A stretch of 64,000 bases of DNA from Chryseobacterium vrystaatense (GCF_000737765.1 NZ_JPRI01000002.1:248001-312000); one strand, 5' to 3'. Counted from the first letter of the stretch, positions 54,385 to 63,916 are shown. A program made the numbers and translations. Notes: generated by a model not told the origin, from the letters alone.

Positions 54385-54648
54385 TTAATGTTTGAAGTCT
54401 GTCAGTAGTTTCTCAATGTCTTTGTAATTGTAGTACAGAGTCCCTCCTACCTTACTGTATGATAACGTTCCGTTGATTCTCAGATTTTGTAATGTTCCTG
54501 AAGAGATGTTCAACAGCTTTTTGACCTCGGAGGTCCGAAGCCATAATTTTTGTTCTGTTGTATTATCGTGTAGTAATTCTTTAATCCCTTCCAGCAATTC
54601 AACTTTAAACTGCTGAAGATCTTCTTTGGTGATAATGGATATTGCCAT
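54385..54648 (-). CDS. Excisionase-like helix-turn-helix protein
   Basis: An 87-residue protein with the MerR/excisionase-type HTH LWLRTSEVKKLLNISSGTLQ then NLRINGTLSYSKVGGTLYYN. Such proteins in Bacteroidota ICEs bend att DNA or regulate excision. The dyad at 54697-54728 lies 49 nt upstream of its ATG and may be its own operator. No integrase is present in the window to pair with it. Confidence 0.83.
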   Translation of the reverse strand: MAISIITKEDLQQFKVELLEGIKELLHDNTTEQKLWLRTSEVKKLLNISSGTLQNLRINGTLSYSKVGGTLYYNYKDIEKLLTDFKH

Positions 54649-54696
54649 GATTTCAAATTTGTTTTGTCTGACAAATTTTCGAAATCACGCAAAATA

Positions 54697-54728
54697 TCTT
54701 TCGGTAGTTTGTCGGTACTACCGAAAGA
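54697..54728. promoter_or_regulatory. Operator-like inverted repeat upstream of HTH gene
   Basis: TCTTTCGGTAG (54697-54707) and CTACCGAAAGA (54718-54728) are exact 11-bp complements with a 10-nt spacer TTTGTCGGTA that itself contains a third CGGTA. It lies upstream of the excisionase-like gene and could be its autoregulatory site or a recombination-related site. Confidence 0.6.
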
Positions 54729-54801
54729 TTCCCTTGTGAAACCTATGAATAAAAGGTTTTAAATTAAAGATTACAATTTGTTTTATCTATCTTCATCCAA
54801 A

Positions 54802-55668
54802 TCACACATCTAAATTATCCAGATATTGATCTAAATTCTTTTGAAGCAATGACAAAAATTTAGTTCTTTCCGTTTTACGTAAGCGTATTTCACCTAAAGT
54901 TTTATGATAATTGCCTAAATTAATATGAAGTGAGTTTTCTGCCCACCTGAAAATTTCAGCCAGATCTGAGTGACCACCGTTGAAACATTTTGTTTGGTGA
55001 AGCGCATACAACAACTCAATCAATGCAACTTTAGGAGCTGTCCATTCCAGATTTCTGATATGTGCGATTGAATTTTCTCTGACTTCTTTCGAATTTATTT
55101 TATTAGATAAATAGTGATCCAAAAGATCATTCGCTAAAATCTGAGATACCATATGATCATGGGATGTCGAAAATTCTTCATCATAGCTGTACAGTTCGGG
55201 GCTTAACTTCAACTTAAAGTCGAATTTGAACCTGACGAAATATTTCTTATCCAGATAGGTAGATTTTCGGCGGTAGTAACTAATAAATTCTCTCTGCTCA
55301 TTATAAAAATACAAAAGATTGCTTCTCTCATTTTCGTAGTAGGATTGTAAGGCTTGAGGATCTGCATAAGGTTTTGAGGCTTCTATAGCTAAAACTTTGG
55401 AGTAGTAAATATAAACTGCTATGAATTGCGGTTTGGTATTTTTAAAAAAGTAGATTTCATCACTCCAATCTGAAAATTGATATTGCCGAAGGTGATCCTT
55501 CAATTGTCTAATGGCAATGTCTGTTTCCATCAGAATCTCTTCAGAACGAATGACAATGTCATTTTCGCTCCTGTTGATCTGATCTACAGTTGTTGTAAGA
55601 TTTTTCCAAAGCTGGTCATTTTTTTTTCGGAAATTTTGTCCGTTCATACGTATCATTTTTTTGGTCAC
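54802..55668 (-). CDS. rteC: RteC-family element regulator
   Basis: A 288-residue protein resembling RteC of CTnDOT-type elements: KTKPQFIAVYIYYSKVLAIE-like region (FFKNTKPQFIAVYIYYSK), SYYENERSNLLYFYNEQREF and a C-terminal helical DNA-binding part (WTAPKVALIELLYALHQTKC, then DLAEIFRWAENSLHINLGNY). In CTnDOT RteC activates excision genes. It is 28 nt downstream of the AraC/TPR gene and may be cotranscribed with it, or have a separate promoter in that gap. Confidence 0.85.
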   Translation of the reverse strand: MTKKMIRMNGQNFRKKNDQLWKNLTTTVDQINRSENDIVIRSEEILMETDIAIRQLKDHLRQYQFSDWSDEIYFFKNTKPQFIAVYIYYSKVLAIEASKPYADPQALQSYYENERSNLLYFYNEQREFISYYRRKSTYLDKKYFVRFKFDFKLKLSPELYSYDEEFSTSHDHMVSQILANDLLDHYLSNKINSKEVRENSIAHIRNLEWTAPKVALIELLYALHQTKCFNGGHSDLAEIFRWAENSLHINLGNYHKTLGEIRLRKTERTKFLSLLQKNLDQYLDNLDV

Positions 55669-55696
55669 GTAAAAATCGGGCTAAAAAATAAAAAAA

Positions 55697-57409
55697 TCAA
55701 TTCTTCTGAATTTCATCCAGTCTTTTCCGGATAAAATCGGTAGGTCTAATTCCGTTGATTTCCAAGAAATGTGCTGAAAAGATTTGCCGGTTTGCCATTC
55801 CGCATTTTTCCGCAAGGCTGTCAATTTTAAATTTAAGATATTTACTGTCTTCTAATAGTAAATTAGTGATATACCTGATTCTTAAAATTTTTAAATACGT
55901 GGTAAATGTTACATCAAGATGAACATTGAGTACGTATGATAGATGGGTACGGTTGCTTCCAATCATTTTAGCCACAATCGGAAGCGTTAAATTTTGCTTC
56001 AAAAAGTTTTTTCTCTCTTCAAAAATCTTGAGATTTGCTTTTACTTCTTCAATAATTTCTGCGCTGTATATATTTTTTTCTTCGGAAGAAACAGGTTTCG
56101 ATTCTAAAAAATGATCTGTAGGTTGAGAAGTATTAAATTTTTCTAACAATTCCTGATACTTGATCGTCAGTGCTTTTTCTCTCTTGCGGAACTTCCAGAT
56201 TGAAAAGCATAATATCATCAATCCAAAACCCATAGAATAATATAAAATAATAAACCCATTTTTATGAACCCTTTGCAATTTATTCTTCTCTTCTAATAAA
56301 GTATTGGTATCGTATTCCCTGTGAATTTTTGAAGAAAGCATGGCAAAATCAGCATTGATAATTGAATCAGCCTTTAACAGCTGATTGGTATAATATAATT
56401 GCCTTTCATAATTTTTGTTTTGTTTGGCATCTTTAATGAGATATTCATAACCGGATCTGATCTCCGGAGTGACAAACCAAAATTTATTGACCAAAGAATC
56501 AACTTTATTAAGATACTGTAAAGATTCTGCTCTTTTTCTATCTGACCAATACGCTTTTCCCATATAAAAATAAACCGTCATTAATGAAGCATCATCCTGA
56601 TGGTGACTCAAAATATCCTTTGACTGTTTAAAATATTGTAATGCATCATCGGTATTTCCCAATCTTAACAACTGTACCCCTTTTCCTTTTTGAAAATATC
56701 CATACTCCGTGGACAGCTGAGCGGTATTGTGAAGTCTTCTTAATCCTATATTAATCAATGAATCTTCCTTCTGATACAACCGTAAGTTCCTGTAACAGGT
56801 ACTTAACCGGTAAATACTGTTAAAGTATCCTGATTCGTTATTCAGCCTGATGTTAGGATGAACATTCTCTTTGGATTTTTTTTCAAAATAATCTGCTGCT
56901 TCTTCAAAATGTACTGCCGCCTCCTTATAATAACCCAAATAGCTTTTAACCATCCCCAAATGATACGTGATCTTATTCTTGAGGTAATCATCTTTCGAAT
57001 TCTTGGAAAACTTGAAGGCTATTAAATACTGCTCTAAAGCAGGTTTATATTGTCTTCTGTTATAATAGTATATGATCCCCTTTCCAAGATAAGCCCTGGA
57101 AATATCATCATCATTTTTGTTTTGTATGGCTGTGATTATCGTACTGTCTGCATATAATAATTTGCGGTTCACATCTCTGCTGTAGTAGATCGCTTCCTCG
57201 TATCCTCTTATGAGCTTTTTATAATTATGATCTTTTTTTGCTTTGCTGATGTACAGATTTACAAACACCAAGGCTCTTTCATCATTCTCGGAATACGAAT
57301 TAAATAAGCCTGAAATATTCTTGTAAGACTGTTCATTTAGATTCTGACCTTGGATTAATGACAAAAAGAAAGTAAATATTAACAATAATAATCGATTATG
57401 ATAATACAT
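55697..57409 (-). CDS. AraC-type regulator with N-terminal TPR repeats
   Basis: A 570-residue protein: a signal-like N-terminus (FTFFLSLIQGQNLNEQ), TPR-type helical repeats from about 60 to 360 (ALEQYLIAFKFSKNSKDDYL and ALQYFKQSKDILSHHQDD), one membrane helix (GFIILYYSMGFGLMILCFSI) near 395, and a C-terminal AraC HTH (LPIVAKMIGSNRTHLSYVLN). This arrangement senses an outside signal through the TPR region and switches genes; likely targets are the neighbouring MauE-like or RagB genes. A promoter is at 57426-57454. Confidence 0.82.
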   Translation of the reverse strand: MYYHNRLLLLIFTFFLSLIQGQNLNEQSYKNISGLFNSYSENDERALVFVNLYISKAKKDHNYKKLIRGYEEAIYYSRDVNRKLLYADSTIITAIQNKNDDDISRAYLGKGIIYYYNRRQYKPALEQYLIAFKFSKNSKDDYLKNKITYHLGMVKSYLGYYKEAAVHFEEAADYFEKKSKENVHPNIRLNNESGYFNSIYRLSTCYRNLRLYQKEDSLINIGLRRLHNTAQLSTEYGYFQKGKGVQLLRLGNTDDALQYFKQSKDILSHHQDDASLMTVYFYMGKAYWSDRKRAESLQYLNKVDSLVNKFWFVTPEIRSGYEYLIKDAKQNKNYERQLYYTNQLLKADSIINADFAMLSSKIHREYDTNTLLEEKNKLQRVHKNGFIILYYSMGFGLMILCFSIWKFRKREKALTIKYQELLEKFNTSQPTDHFLESKPVSSEEKNIYSAEIIEEVKANLKIFEERKNFLKQNLTLPIVAKMIGSNRTHLSYVLNVHLDVTFTTYLKILRIRYITNLLLEDSKYLKFKIDSLAEKCGMANRQIFSAHFLEINGIRPTDFIRKRLDEIQKN

Positions 57410-57425
57410 ATAGATAGCGTATTCA

Positions 57426-57454
57426 CAAATTTAATTAAAAAATCATAATTCAAA
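57426..57454 (-). promoter_or_regulatory. Promoter of the AraC/TPR gene
   Basis: On the minus strand TTTG (57454-57451) is followed after 17 nt by TAAATTTG (57433-57426), an exact TAnnTTTG. The spacer is two short of the usual 19. It lies 17 nt upstream of the ATG. Confidence 0.55.
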
Positions 57455-57671
57455 CAGTTGTTTGATCTATTCAAAAGTTTTTATGACCTATGAGCTGATT
57501 TACAGCGTTATAAGATTCTATTTTGTGGGAATAATGTATCAATTATTCCCTTCTAATGAATCCATAGACCCGCATAAAGCTTTTCTGAATACCCCAACAC
57601 TCCTAATTTCGACATCAGAATTCTAATCATATTTCAAACCGGCCGGGATAACTTTTAAAGCCATTTAAAAA

Positions 57672-57956
57672 ATGAAAAAGTGTATCTCAATTTTAAGTTT
57701 AATAACTGTATTGCTTATGCAGTCTTGCGAAAGATCTGATAATGATTTTAATATAACAGAACAAAAAAATCTGAAAATCGAAGTTCAAAACTATAATGAA
57801 TCTGAAAAAATTGGAAATAAAGAATCCGGAGAAAGTGATTCTGAAAATCTGGATACAGGAGATGATGATGACGATCCACCAAGAGATAAGCAGCATTGGA
57901 GGATTGAGCAGGATACCACCAGAAATAAAAACCTCTTTAACCGACAAAGTTTCTAA
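57672..57956 (+). CDS. Lipoprotein N-terminal part, probably truncated by frameshift
   Basis: A 94-residue product with lipoprotein signal ITVLLMQSCERSDN, an acidic linker (TGDDDDDPPRDKQ) and a stop at 57954. Downstream, another frame is open (57941-58123) and looks like a folded domain with two Cys. The simplest reading is a single larger lipoprotein of about 155 residues broken by a frameshift near 57945. If the shift is absent in the real strain, this start still holds. Confidence 0.55.
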   Translation: MKKCISILSLITVLLMQSCERSDNDFNITEQKNLKIEVQNYNESEKIGNKESGESDSENLDTGDDDDDPPRDKQHWRIEQDTTRNKNLFNRQSF

Positions 57957-58123
57957 GTGTGGAAAACCAAAAGGTACTGATAAGCACAGGAAAAAAATGC
58001 ACTGTGAGCGGTGAATGGGAAATTGAAGGGCGGATCAGTACTTCAGTTTTTGTATCAAAAGGTGAACTTATGCCGGCATATTGCGGAAAGAACGTACAAT
58101 GGATTTTAGTTAGAAAAGGATAA
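57941..58123 (+). pseudogene. C-terminal remainder of the frameshifted lipoprotein
   Basis: This frame has no ATG near its start. It reads FLSVENQKVLISTGKKCTVS, then EWEIEGRISTSVFVSKGELM and PAYCGKNVQWILVRKG, ending 12 nt before the MauE-like gene. The two Cys could form a disulfide. It overlaps the end of the previous reading by 16 nt and is very probably its continuation. Confidence 0.5.
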
Positions 58124-58134
58124 ATATTACGATT

Positions 58135-59676
58135 ATGAAAACCGTCAGAACAAGATTTATAGAAATTGTCAGCTATTTTTTCATCCTGCTGTTTTGCTAT
58201 GCGAGCATCAGTAAGATGATGGATTTTGAAAATTTTCAGATTCAGATTGCACAGTCTCCCCTATTGAGTGCATTTTCAAATGTTATCTCTTACGGAGTTC
58301 TAATCATTGAACTTGCAATATGTATTTTATTGATCTTTGAGAGAACCAGAAAAATCGGATTATACTTTTCTTTTGTTCTGATGGTTTTATTCACTGTCTA
58401 TATTTACATGATCTTGAACTACAGCGAGTTTATTCCTTGCTCTTGCGGTGGAATTTTAGAAAAAATGGATTGGAAAACCCATCTGATATTTAATATTGCC
58501 ACAGTTATCATAGCTGCTTTTGCAATTGTTTTATATTCAGGTTCTAAACGACAAGAGATTTTTAAATCTGTAAGTCTGCTGATTGTTTTATCGATTGTAA
58601 GTTGTTCAGCAATCATTCTGATGTACAGACAATCAGAATTTATGATCAAAAAGGAAAATAATTTTACACGAAGGTTTTTGCAGCATCCTATAACAGAAAA
58701 GAATCGTTTCAATCTTCAGATCAACTCCTATTACCTTGCGGGCATTTCAAAAGATTCAGTATATCTGGGCAACTATACTGCTCCATTTCTACTGACATCA
58801 ACTGATTTGAATTTTAAAGCAATGAAAGATCACAGGATAATACCGGACAGGTACGACTTTGATTTTAAAAGAGCGCAACTGAAGGTGAATGCACCGGATT
58901 TCTATCTGTATGATGGAAGCGTACCTGTTATCTATCAGGGAATGCTGGGAAATCATCAGGCAAAGACCTTGAGCTTAGGACAGGCATATTTCAGCCAATT
59001 GGTGAATATCAGTAAAGATTCCTTTGCAATCAGCACTTATTTCAAAGATTCAGAAAAGCAGACCTTAGGATTGTTAAATCCTTTGCAGAAAAATCCTCTG
59101 AATCTGAAATCAGGAATTCTTGGAAAAACCAATGACGGAATCTTTGATACTGATGGACAACTGCATTTTGACCCAATCACTCAAACTGCTGTTTATGTAC
59201 ACTATTACAAAAATCAGCTCTTGATCATGGATAACCATCTTACCATCAAAGCGAAGTATAAAACCATTGATACGATAAGCATTCCGCAGATTGAGGTTTC
59301 TGAACTTTCGGACGGAAAAAAGAAGATGAGCAAACCTCCATTAAAAGTCAATAAAAAAGCATTTGCGTATGCGGGTCTGTTGTTTATCGAATCAAATCTC
59401 ATCGGAAAATTTGAAGACAGGGATCGGTGGAAAAATTCTTTTATCATTGATGTTTATTCTACCGTAAAACAAGGATACATCGGAAGTTTTTATCTACCAA
59501 ATCCCAAAAAGGAAAAAAAGATGCAGTTTCATATTGCAGATCAGCATCTTTATGTATTAACAGGAAATGAAATCATTAAATATCGTTTTGCGCAGAACAT
59601 CACTCAGCATTTCATTGCAGGGGGAAGCCGAAAACCTGAACTAAGAGTAGGCACCAAATTTAATTTTACATCATGA
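58135..59676 (+). CDS. MauE/DoxX-type membrane protein with large extracytoplasmic domain
   Basis: A 513-residue protein: four membrane helices in the first 170 residues, with the MauE-type motif EFIPCSCGGILEKMDWKTHL (CxC pair used in thiol chemistry), then a 340-residue extracytoplasmic beta-rich domain of unknown type. The MauE family is linked to disulfide formation or quinone reduction. It overlaps the DUF6520 gene by 4 nt, so the two small proteins are made together. Confidence 0.8.
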   Translation: MKTVRTRFIEIVSYFFILLFCYASISKMMDFENFQIQIAQSPLLSAFSNVISYGVLIIELAICILLIFERTRKIGLYFSFVLMVLFTVYIYMILNYSEFIPCSCGGILEKMDWKTHLIFNIATVIIAAFAIVLYSGSKRQEIFKSVSLLIVLSIVSCSAIILMYRQSEFMIKKENNFTRRFLQHPITEKNRFNLQINSYYLAGISKDSVYLGNYTAPFLLTSTDLNFKAMKDHRIIPDRYDFDFKRAQLKVNAPDFYLYDGSVPVIYQGMLGNHQAKTLSLGQAYFSQLVNISKDSFAISTYFKDSEKQTLGLLNPLQKNPLNLKSGILGKTNDGIFDTDGQLHFDPITQTAVYVHYYKNQLLIMDNHLTIKAKYKTIDTISIPQIEVSELSDGKKKMSKPPLKVNKKAFAYAGLLFIESNLIGKFEDRDRWKNSFIIDVYSTVKQGYIGSFYLPNPKKEKKMQFHIADQHLYVLTGNEIIKYRFAQNITQHFIAGGSRKPELRVGTKFNFTS

Positions 59677-59954
59677 AAAAAATGAGAAAAATCGCATTGC
59701 CCTTAGCAGTATTGCTTTTAGGCGCAGGAAGTGCGTACGCTACAAGCGTTGTGAAAAAAAACAGTTTAGTGGAAAACGGCTATCGTTTTGATCCTCTAGC
59801 ACCTGTTGAAAAATGTATTATGACAGAAAAATCATGTCAGCCAGACGTTATTACGGAAGTATGTACCTGGTCTGATGGGGTCAACACTCATAATCTATTC
59901 CAAAATGCAGGTGGAACCTCTTGCGGGAATCCACTGTATGAAATTCCTAACTAA
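59673..59954 (+). CDS. DUF6520 family small secreted protein
   Basis: A 93-residue protein with signal peptide ending AGSAYATS and four conserved Cys in the mature part (EKCIMTEKSCQPDVITEVC and GGTSCGNPL), typical of DUF6520, which goes with MauE-like genes in flavobacteria. The ATG overlaps the MauE stop (ATGA). A terminator follows at 59964-59989. Its role could be a disulfide-bonded signal or peptide substrate of the group; this is inference. Confidence 0.83.
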   Translation: MKKMRKIALPLAVLLLGAGSAYATSVVKKNSLVENGYRFDPLAPVEKCIMTEKSCQPDVITEVCTWSDGVNTHNLFQNAGGTSCGNPLYEIPN

Positions 59955-59963
59955 TTAAAAAGG

Positions 59964-59989
59964 TGAAGGGTGCTACAACGCACCCTTCA
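59964..59989. terminator. Bidirectional hairpin at the convergent ends
   Basis: TGAAGGGTGC and GCACCCTTCA form a perfect 10-bp stem with a 6-nt loop between the DUF6520 gene (rightward) and the S9 peptidase gene (leftward). The right arm encodes the last residues (MKGAL) of the peptidase, so the terminator is inside its coding end. Confidence 0.7.
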
Positions 59990-62468
59990 TTTGTTTATCA
60001 ATCCATTCAACATCTCTTTTATCTTTTAAAAAATAATCCAGCCACTCCAGCATTCTTACAGATAAATCTTTTTGTTCTGCTCTACCGGAAAGAGAATGTC
60101 CTTCATCCTGATAAAACAATGCTATCACAGGCTTGCGGTATTTTCTCAGAGCCACAAATAATGAGCGGGTTTCCTCGCGATCTACATTACTGTCTTTTTC
60201 ACCTGTCCAAAGTAATATGGGAGCTTTAACCTCTGAAGCAAAATACAACGGATTGTTATCCATATATTTTTGTTTATTTTCTACAAAGCTGCCACCCATA
60301 CGCATTTGACCATATTCATACCGCCAATAGTCAGGACTTCCAAAATCGTAATTGAAAGAAAACGGAGTATGGATAACGTCAGATACCGATGCTCCCGAAA
60401 TAAATGTAGCAAAGCGATCTGAGTGCGTTGCGACAAAGTTGGTCTGATATCCTCCGAAAGACTGTCCTGTCAAAGCAATTCGCCTCGCATCTACTTGTTC
60501 TATTTTTACCAATTCATCTAATACATTATGGATTGACTCCAGTGCAGACAAACCAGATCCTTTATCTCCGTATGTAATATCCGGAATGAGCACCATATAG
60601 CCTGATTCCAATAGCAACCGTACATTAAAGCCTCTTCCGTTTTTAAAGGTCGGAAGCAAAAAGGCTGACATGCCTTTCTGTTGTTTTTCGTAAATATTAA
60701 GTACGACAGGATATTTTTTACCCGAATTATAATCATGTGGCAAAAATAAAGTTGCAGTTAAAGTTTCTTGAGTTGCTCCTTTGTAATGCAGCTGAATCTT
60801 TCTTATTTTTTCCGCAGTTTTATCATGAACATTGGACGTGAATACGACATGATGTTTCTTTCCTTTTTGTTTAAATACAATGGATGGCGCTTCATTGTAA
60901 TTTTCTTTAGTCCACACAAAATTTGAATGATTATCTGTAAAGATCAAATTTCGTATTTTATCTGTAGTTTCAGCTATAATTTTTTTTATTGTACGATGAT
61001 CCCACTCTACGTATGATTTCAGCAAATCACCTTTTGAGAGACGAAATAAATAATTATTTTCAGGTACTGAAATAATTTCTCTAGGCAGCCCTTCCGTTAT
61101 CTTTTGGTGTTGACTGTTGATAATTTCAACATGGTCACCATCTAAATTCACTTTCCTCACCAGTTTGCCGTTCAAAATATTTTGTTCCCATACCTTATTC
61201 CCTTTTACCCAGGTAATCAACTCAGTTCCTTTAAAATAGGGTGAAGCTTCACGATCTGATAATTGCTTTTTAGTTTTAAGGGTAATTGTGTTTAAAAGAT
61301 TCCATCCATCGTTATCAGCCGTAAGAATCCATTTTCTATCCGGTGAAACATACAGTCTTTCATCAATCACACAAAAAAAACGATGTTCATTTGATCTTGA
61401 ATTCCATACAAACAAGGAATCTCTTTTGGGCATGAAAAAATCATCTTTCTTATCTACAAATGAATGATCTTTTTTTATCTTCAAAAAATCTCCGGAATTG
61501 CCAATCGCTATTTCTGTATGAAAAATCGAATCCATCGGGATTACTTTACCTGTTTTGGGATACCACAAAAATTTTTCTTCAACCTGCATATCTTTAATAT
61601 GATGAGTGAGATCTTTTTCAACGCCATACCAAAACTCTATCATTTTTTTTTCTTTCGGAATCTTTCTGATCAGCTTGATAAATAATGCATCAGGATCTGA
61701 TGAATAGTCAAGATTTACATAATGATAATTTTTACTCCGCATCAAATCAAGGTTTCGCGGAATCGGCAAACCATCAACATAGTGCTTTAATGTATATTCA
61801 TGCTTGTCTTTACCAAAGACTGTATATCCTCCTTCCGTAGCAGTGCCTTTCCAAACTTTCAAGACTTCTTCTGAAGTACTTGCAATCAGTTTTTTATTGC
61901 TCCCTTCAATCTTCCAAACTTTAATTTCTTGTGCTTTAGAATCGTTTTTCGTCCATAGAATCAATTCATTGTCAACCTTAAGAAATCGTACGACTTGATC
62001 AATCGACTGCAGCTGTTTTCCGTTCTTACCATAGATTTCCAGTCTGTTATTCTGATGCTCATCATAATGAATCAAAAATAAAGATTGCGGTTTCATCTGA
62101 TCAATCGTCTTTATATGATTTTTTGTTTCAATAGTTTGAGTTGCCAAACTAATCAGTTCTAATCGGTCACCACTCAAAAAGGCAAATTTTTCACTGCCCA
62201 TAAAAAATGAAGTCCTGATTGATTTTCTTTCAAACTTTTGAGTCTTATCATGTACATTTTGTAAAATGTACATCGGCGATTTACTTTCATATTTCATCAA
62301 CCAGCTTACCCATTCTCCATCTTCTGACATTTTCAGAAAATCCGGGACTTCGGCTTTTTCTGCCAATGCTTCCAATTTTTTCAGGTCATCATGTTGTCCG
62401 TTGAATTGTAACGGCAACAACAGAAAAGTAAACACAATGAGGAGCCCTATTTTTCGAATCGTTTTCAT
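59973..62468 (-). CDS. S9 family prolyl oligopeptidase
   Basis: An 831-residue secreted serine peptidase. I start it at ATG 62468 (MKTIRKIGLLIVFTFLLLPL, a clear signal peptide); the reading from 62534 would put 22 hydrophilic residues before it and overlap the RagB gene. The first 500 residues are a beta-propeller-like region, followed by the alpha/beta hydrolase with GQSFGGYQTN (Ser about 670), the Asp in WTGEKDSNVDREE and the His in YQDEGHSLSG. It may trim peptides taken up or released at the surface. It lies directly after the RagB/SusD gene. Confidence 0.88.
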   Translation of the reverse strand: MKTIRKIGLLIVFTFLLLPLQFNGQHDDLKKLEALAEKAEVPDFLKMSEDGEWVSWLMKYESKSPMYILQNVHDKTQKFERKSIRTSFFMGSEKFAFLSGDRLELISLATQTIETKNHIKTIDQMKPQSLFLIHYDEHQNNRLEIYGKNGKQLQSIDQVVRFLKVDNELILWTKNDSKAQEIKVWKIEGSNKKLIASTSEEVLKVWKGTATEGGYTVFGKDKHEYTLKHYVDGLPIPRNLDLMRSKNYHYVNLDYSSDPDALFIKLIRKIPKEKKMIEFWYGVEKDLTHHIKDMQVEEKFLWYPKTGKVIPMDSIFHTEIAIGNSGDFLKIKKDHSFVDKKDDFFMPKRDSLFVWNSRSNEHRFFCVIDERLYVSPDRKWILTADNDGWNLLNTITLKTKKQLSDREASPYFKGTELITWVKGNKVWEQNILNGKLVRKVNLDGDHVEIINSQHQKITEGLPREIISVPENNYLFRLSKGDLLKSYVEWDHRTIKKIIAETTDKIRNLIFTDNHSNFVWTKENYNEAPSIVFKQKGKKHHVVFTSNVHDKTAEKIRKIQLHYKGATQETLTATLFLPHDYNSGKKYPVVLNIYEKQQKGMSAFLLPTFKNGRGFNVRLLLESGYMVLIPDITYGDKGSGLSALESIHNVLDELVKIEQVDARRIALTGQSFGGYQTNFVATHSDRFATFISGASVSDVIHTPFSFNYDFGSPDYWRYEYGQMRMGGSFVENKQKYMDNNPLYFASEVKAPILLWTGEKDSNVDREETRSLFVALRKYRKPVIALFYQDEGHSLSGRAEQKDLSVRMLEWLDYFLKDKRDVEWIDKQMKGAL

Positions 62469-62530
62469 CGTCTTATTATTTTCAGGTATGTCTTCCCTAT
62501 TCTTCCAATTCTTCGAACTTCTGTTCATTA

Positions 62531-63916
62531 TCAATATCCTGTATTTTGTGGATTAAGATTTGGATTGAGAAGCAGTTCTTTCTGCGGAAGCGGCCATTGG
62601 GCATGGTAGTTTTTCCAATTAGGTTTTACCGGAATCAACTGGTCAAGCAGTCCCCATCTTTTCAGATCAAAAAAACGGATGCCGTGTTCCACAAAAAATT
62701 CCCTGCGCTTTTCCTCTCTCAATTCTGTGGTTGCCGACGAAACGGATAATGAGGTGCTAAGAGCCGGTAATCCTGCCCGTTGGCGGGAACGGTTGATATA
62801 CAAAACGGCTTCTCCTGCTTTATTTTGCTCGATCAGGCTCTCTGCCATCATGAAATTGACTTCATCCAAACGATAGATTATTGAATATTCATTAGGATTA
62901 TTGACCGCAAGGTTTTTATATTTTGAAGAGCGGTAATTGATCTGCTGGTTAAAAGGAACTGCCGTTATATAATACTGTCTCCGCAAATCTCCCACAGAAA
63001 AGGTATTGATGAGATTCAAATTGAGGACAAACGATAAAGGTGCTCCCGTAAAGTTGTACAGTGATGCCTCTTTCGTAGCATCATTCGTATTTTTGGGCTT
63101 CAACTGCCAAATGATATGCGTGCCGCTTTTCTGAAATACTTTGGAAGGATCTGTTTGAAATGTATATTGTGATGATTGCAATATCGTACTGCAAAGCACT
63201 TCTGCTTCCGCCCATTTCTTCAACAGAATCTTCATTTTTGCCAATGCCATATATCCCGCAAATTTGTTGGGATAGATTCTTTCTGCATTTCTGTAAGCGG
63301 ATGGTAAAAGATTGACCGCCTCAGACAAATCGGTTTCCAGTTTTATGAGGAACTGATCTTTATTCATTCTCCCCAAGTGGCTATTTATAAAATAGTTCGT
63401 AGTTTCTGTGTAAGCTATTTCTCCAAAAATCTGATAGAGATTAAAGTAAATAATGGATCGAACCAATAATGCTTCACCTTTGATTCGGTCTTTGGATGCC
63501 TGACTTAACGATTTTGAATTCGTAACGCCTTCTATGATGCTGTTGGCAGCATAAATCTGCCCGTAAGCATTCGTCCAAGCCGTCGTTACTACGGTATTAG
63601 TAGCAACCTGCTGATTGTTAGCAATATCCAAAATACCGTTTGATCCTGATGTGTACACACAGGTCAGGTCGTCTGTATACGTTCCCATCAATGCACCCAT
63701 TCCATCAATACCTCCCGAAATAAGCGAGTTCGTCCAAAGTCCTGCATACAGTCCTGCCAATGCCGCTTCAGCGGTTTGCTCGTCTTCAAAAACGACTTCT
63801 GTCGGAAGCTGGTTATTGGGAAAATCAGTTTCTACGAATTTTTCACAGGAAATAACGGTAGTCAGTACGGCGGATATTATAGCTGCCACAATAGTATGTT
63901 CTATTCTTATTTTCAT
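62531..63916 (-). CDS. RagB/SusD family nutrient-uptake lipoprotein
   Basis: A 461-residue SusD-like protein, lipoprotein signal AAIISAVLTTVISCEKFVET, then the SusD pattern DEQTAEAALAGLYAGLW, helical TPR-like core, and the conserved end RSRQRAGLPALSTSLS with LREEKRREFFVEHGIRFFDL. SusD lipoproteins hold the ligand above a SusC TonB channel, expected just to the right beyond 63917. Next to a serine peptidase, peptides are the likely ligand. Confidence 0.9.
   Translation of the reverse strand: MKIRIEHTIVAAIISAVLTTVISCEKFVETDFPNNQLPTEVVFEDEQTAEAALAGLYAGLWTNSLISGGIDGMGALMGTYTDDLTCVYTSGSNGILDIANNQQVATNTVVTTAWTNAYGQIYAANSIIEGVTNSKSLSQASKDRIKGEALLVRSIIYFNLYQIFGEIAYTETTNYFINSHLGRMNKDQFLIKLETDLSEAVNLLPSAYRNAERIYPNKFAGYMALAKMKILLKKWAEAEVLCSTILQSSQYTFQTDPSKVFQKSGTHIIWQLKPKNTNDATKEASLYNFTGAPLSFVLNLNLINTFSVGDLRRQYYITAVPFNQQINYRSSKYKNLAVNNPNEYSIIYRLDEVNFMMAESLIEQNKAGEAVLYINRSRQRAGLPALSTSLSVSSATTELREEKRREFFVEHGIRFFDLKRWGLLDQLIPVKPNWKNYHAQWPLPQKELLLNPNLNPQNTGY

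Noticed and set aside
57796..58014. Third-frame reading of 72 residues across the lipoprotein
   Set aside because: It lacks the signal peptide and family character; the combination of the other two frames explains the region better.
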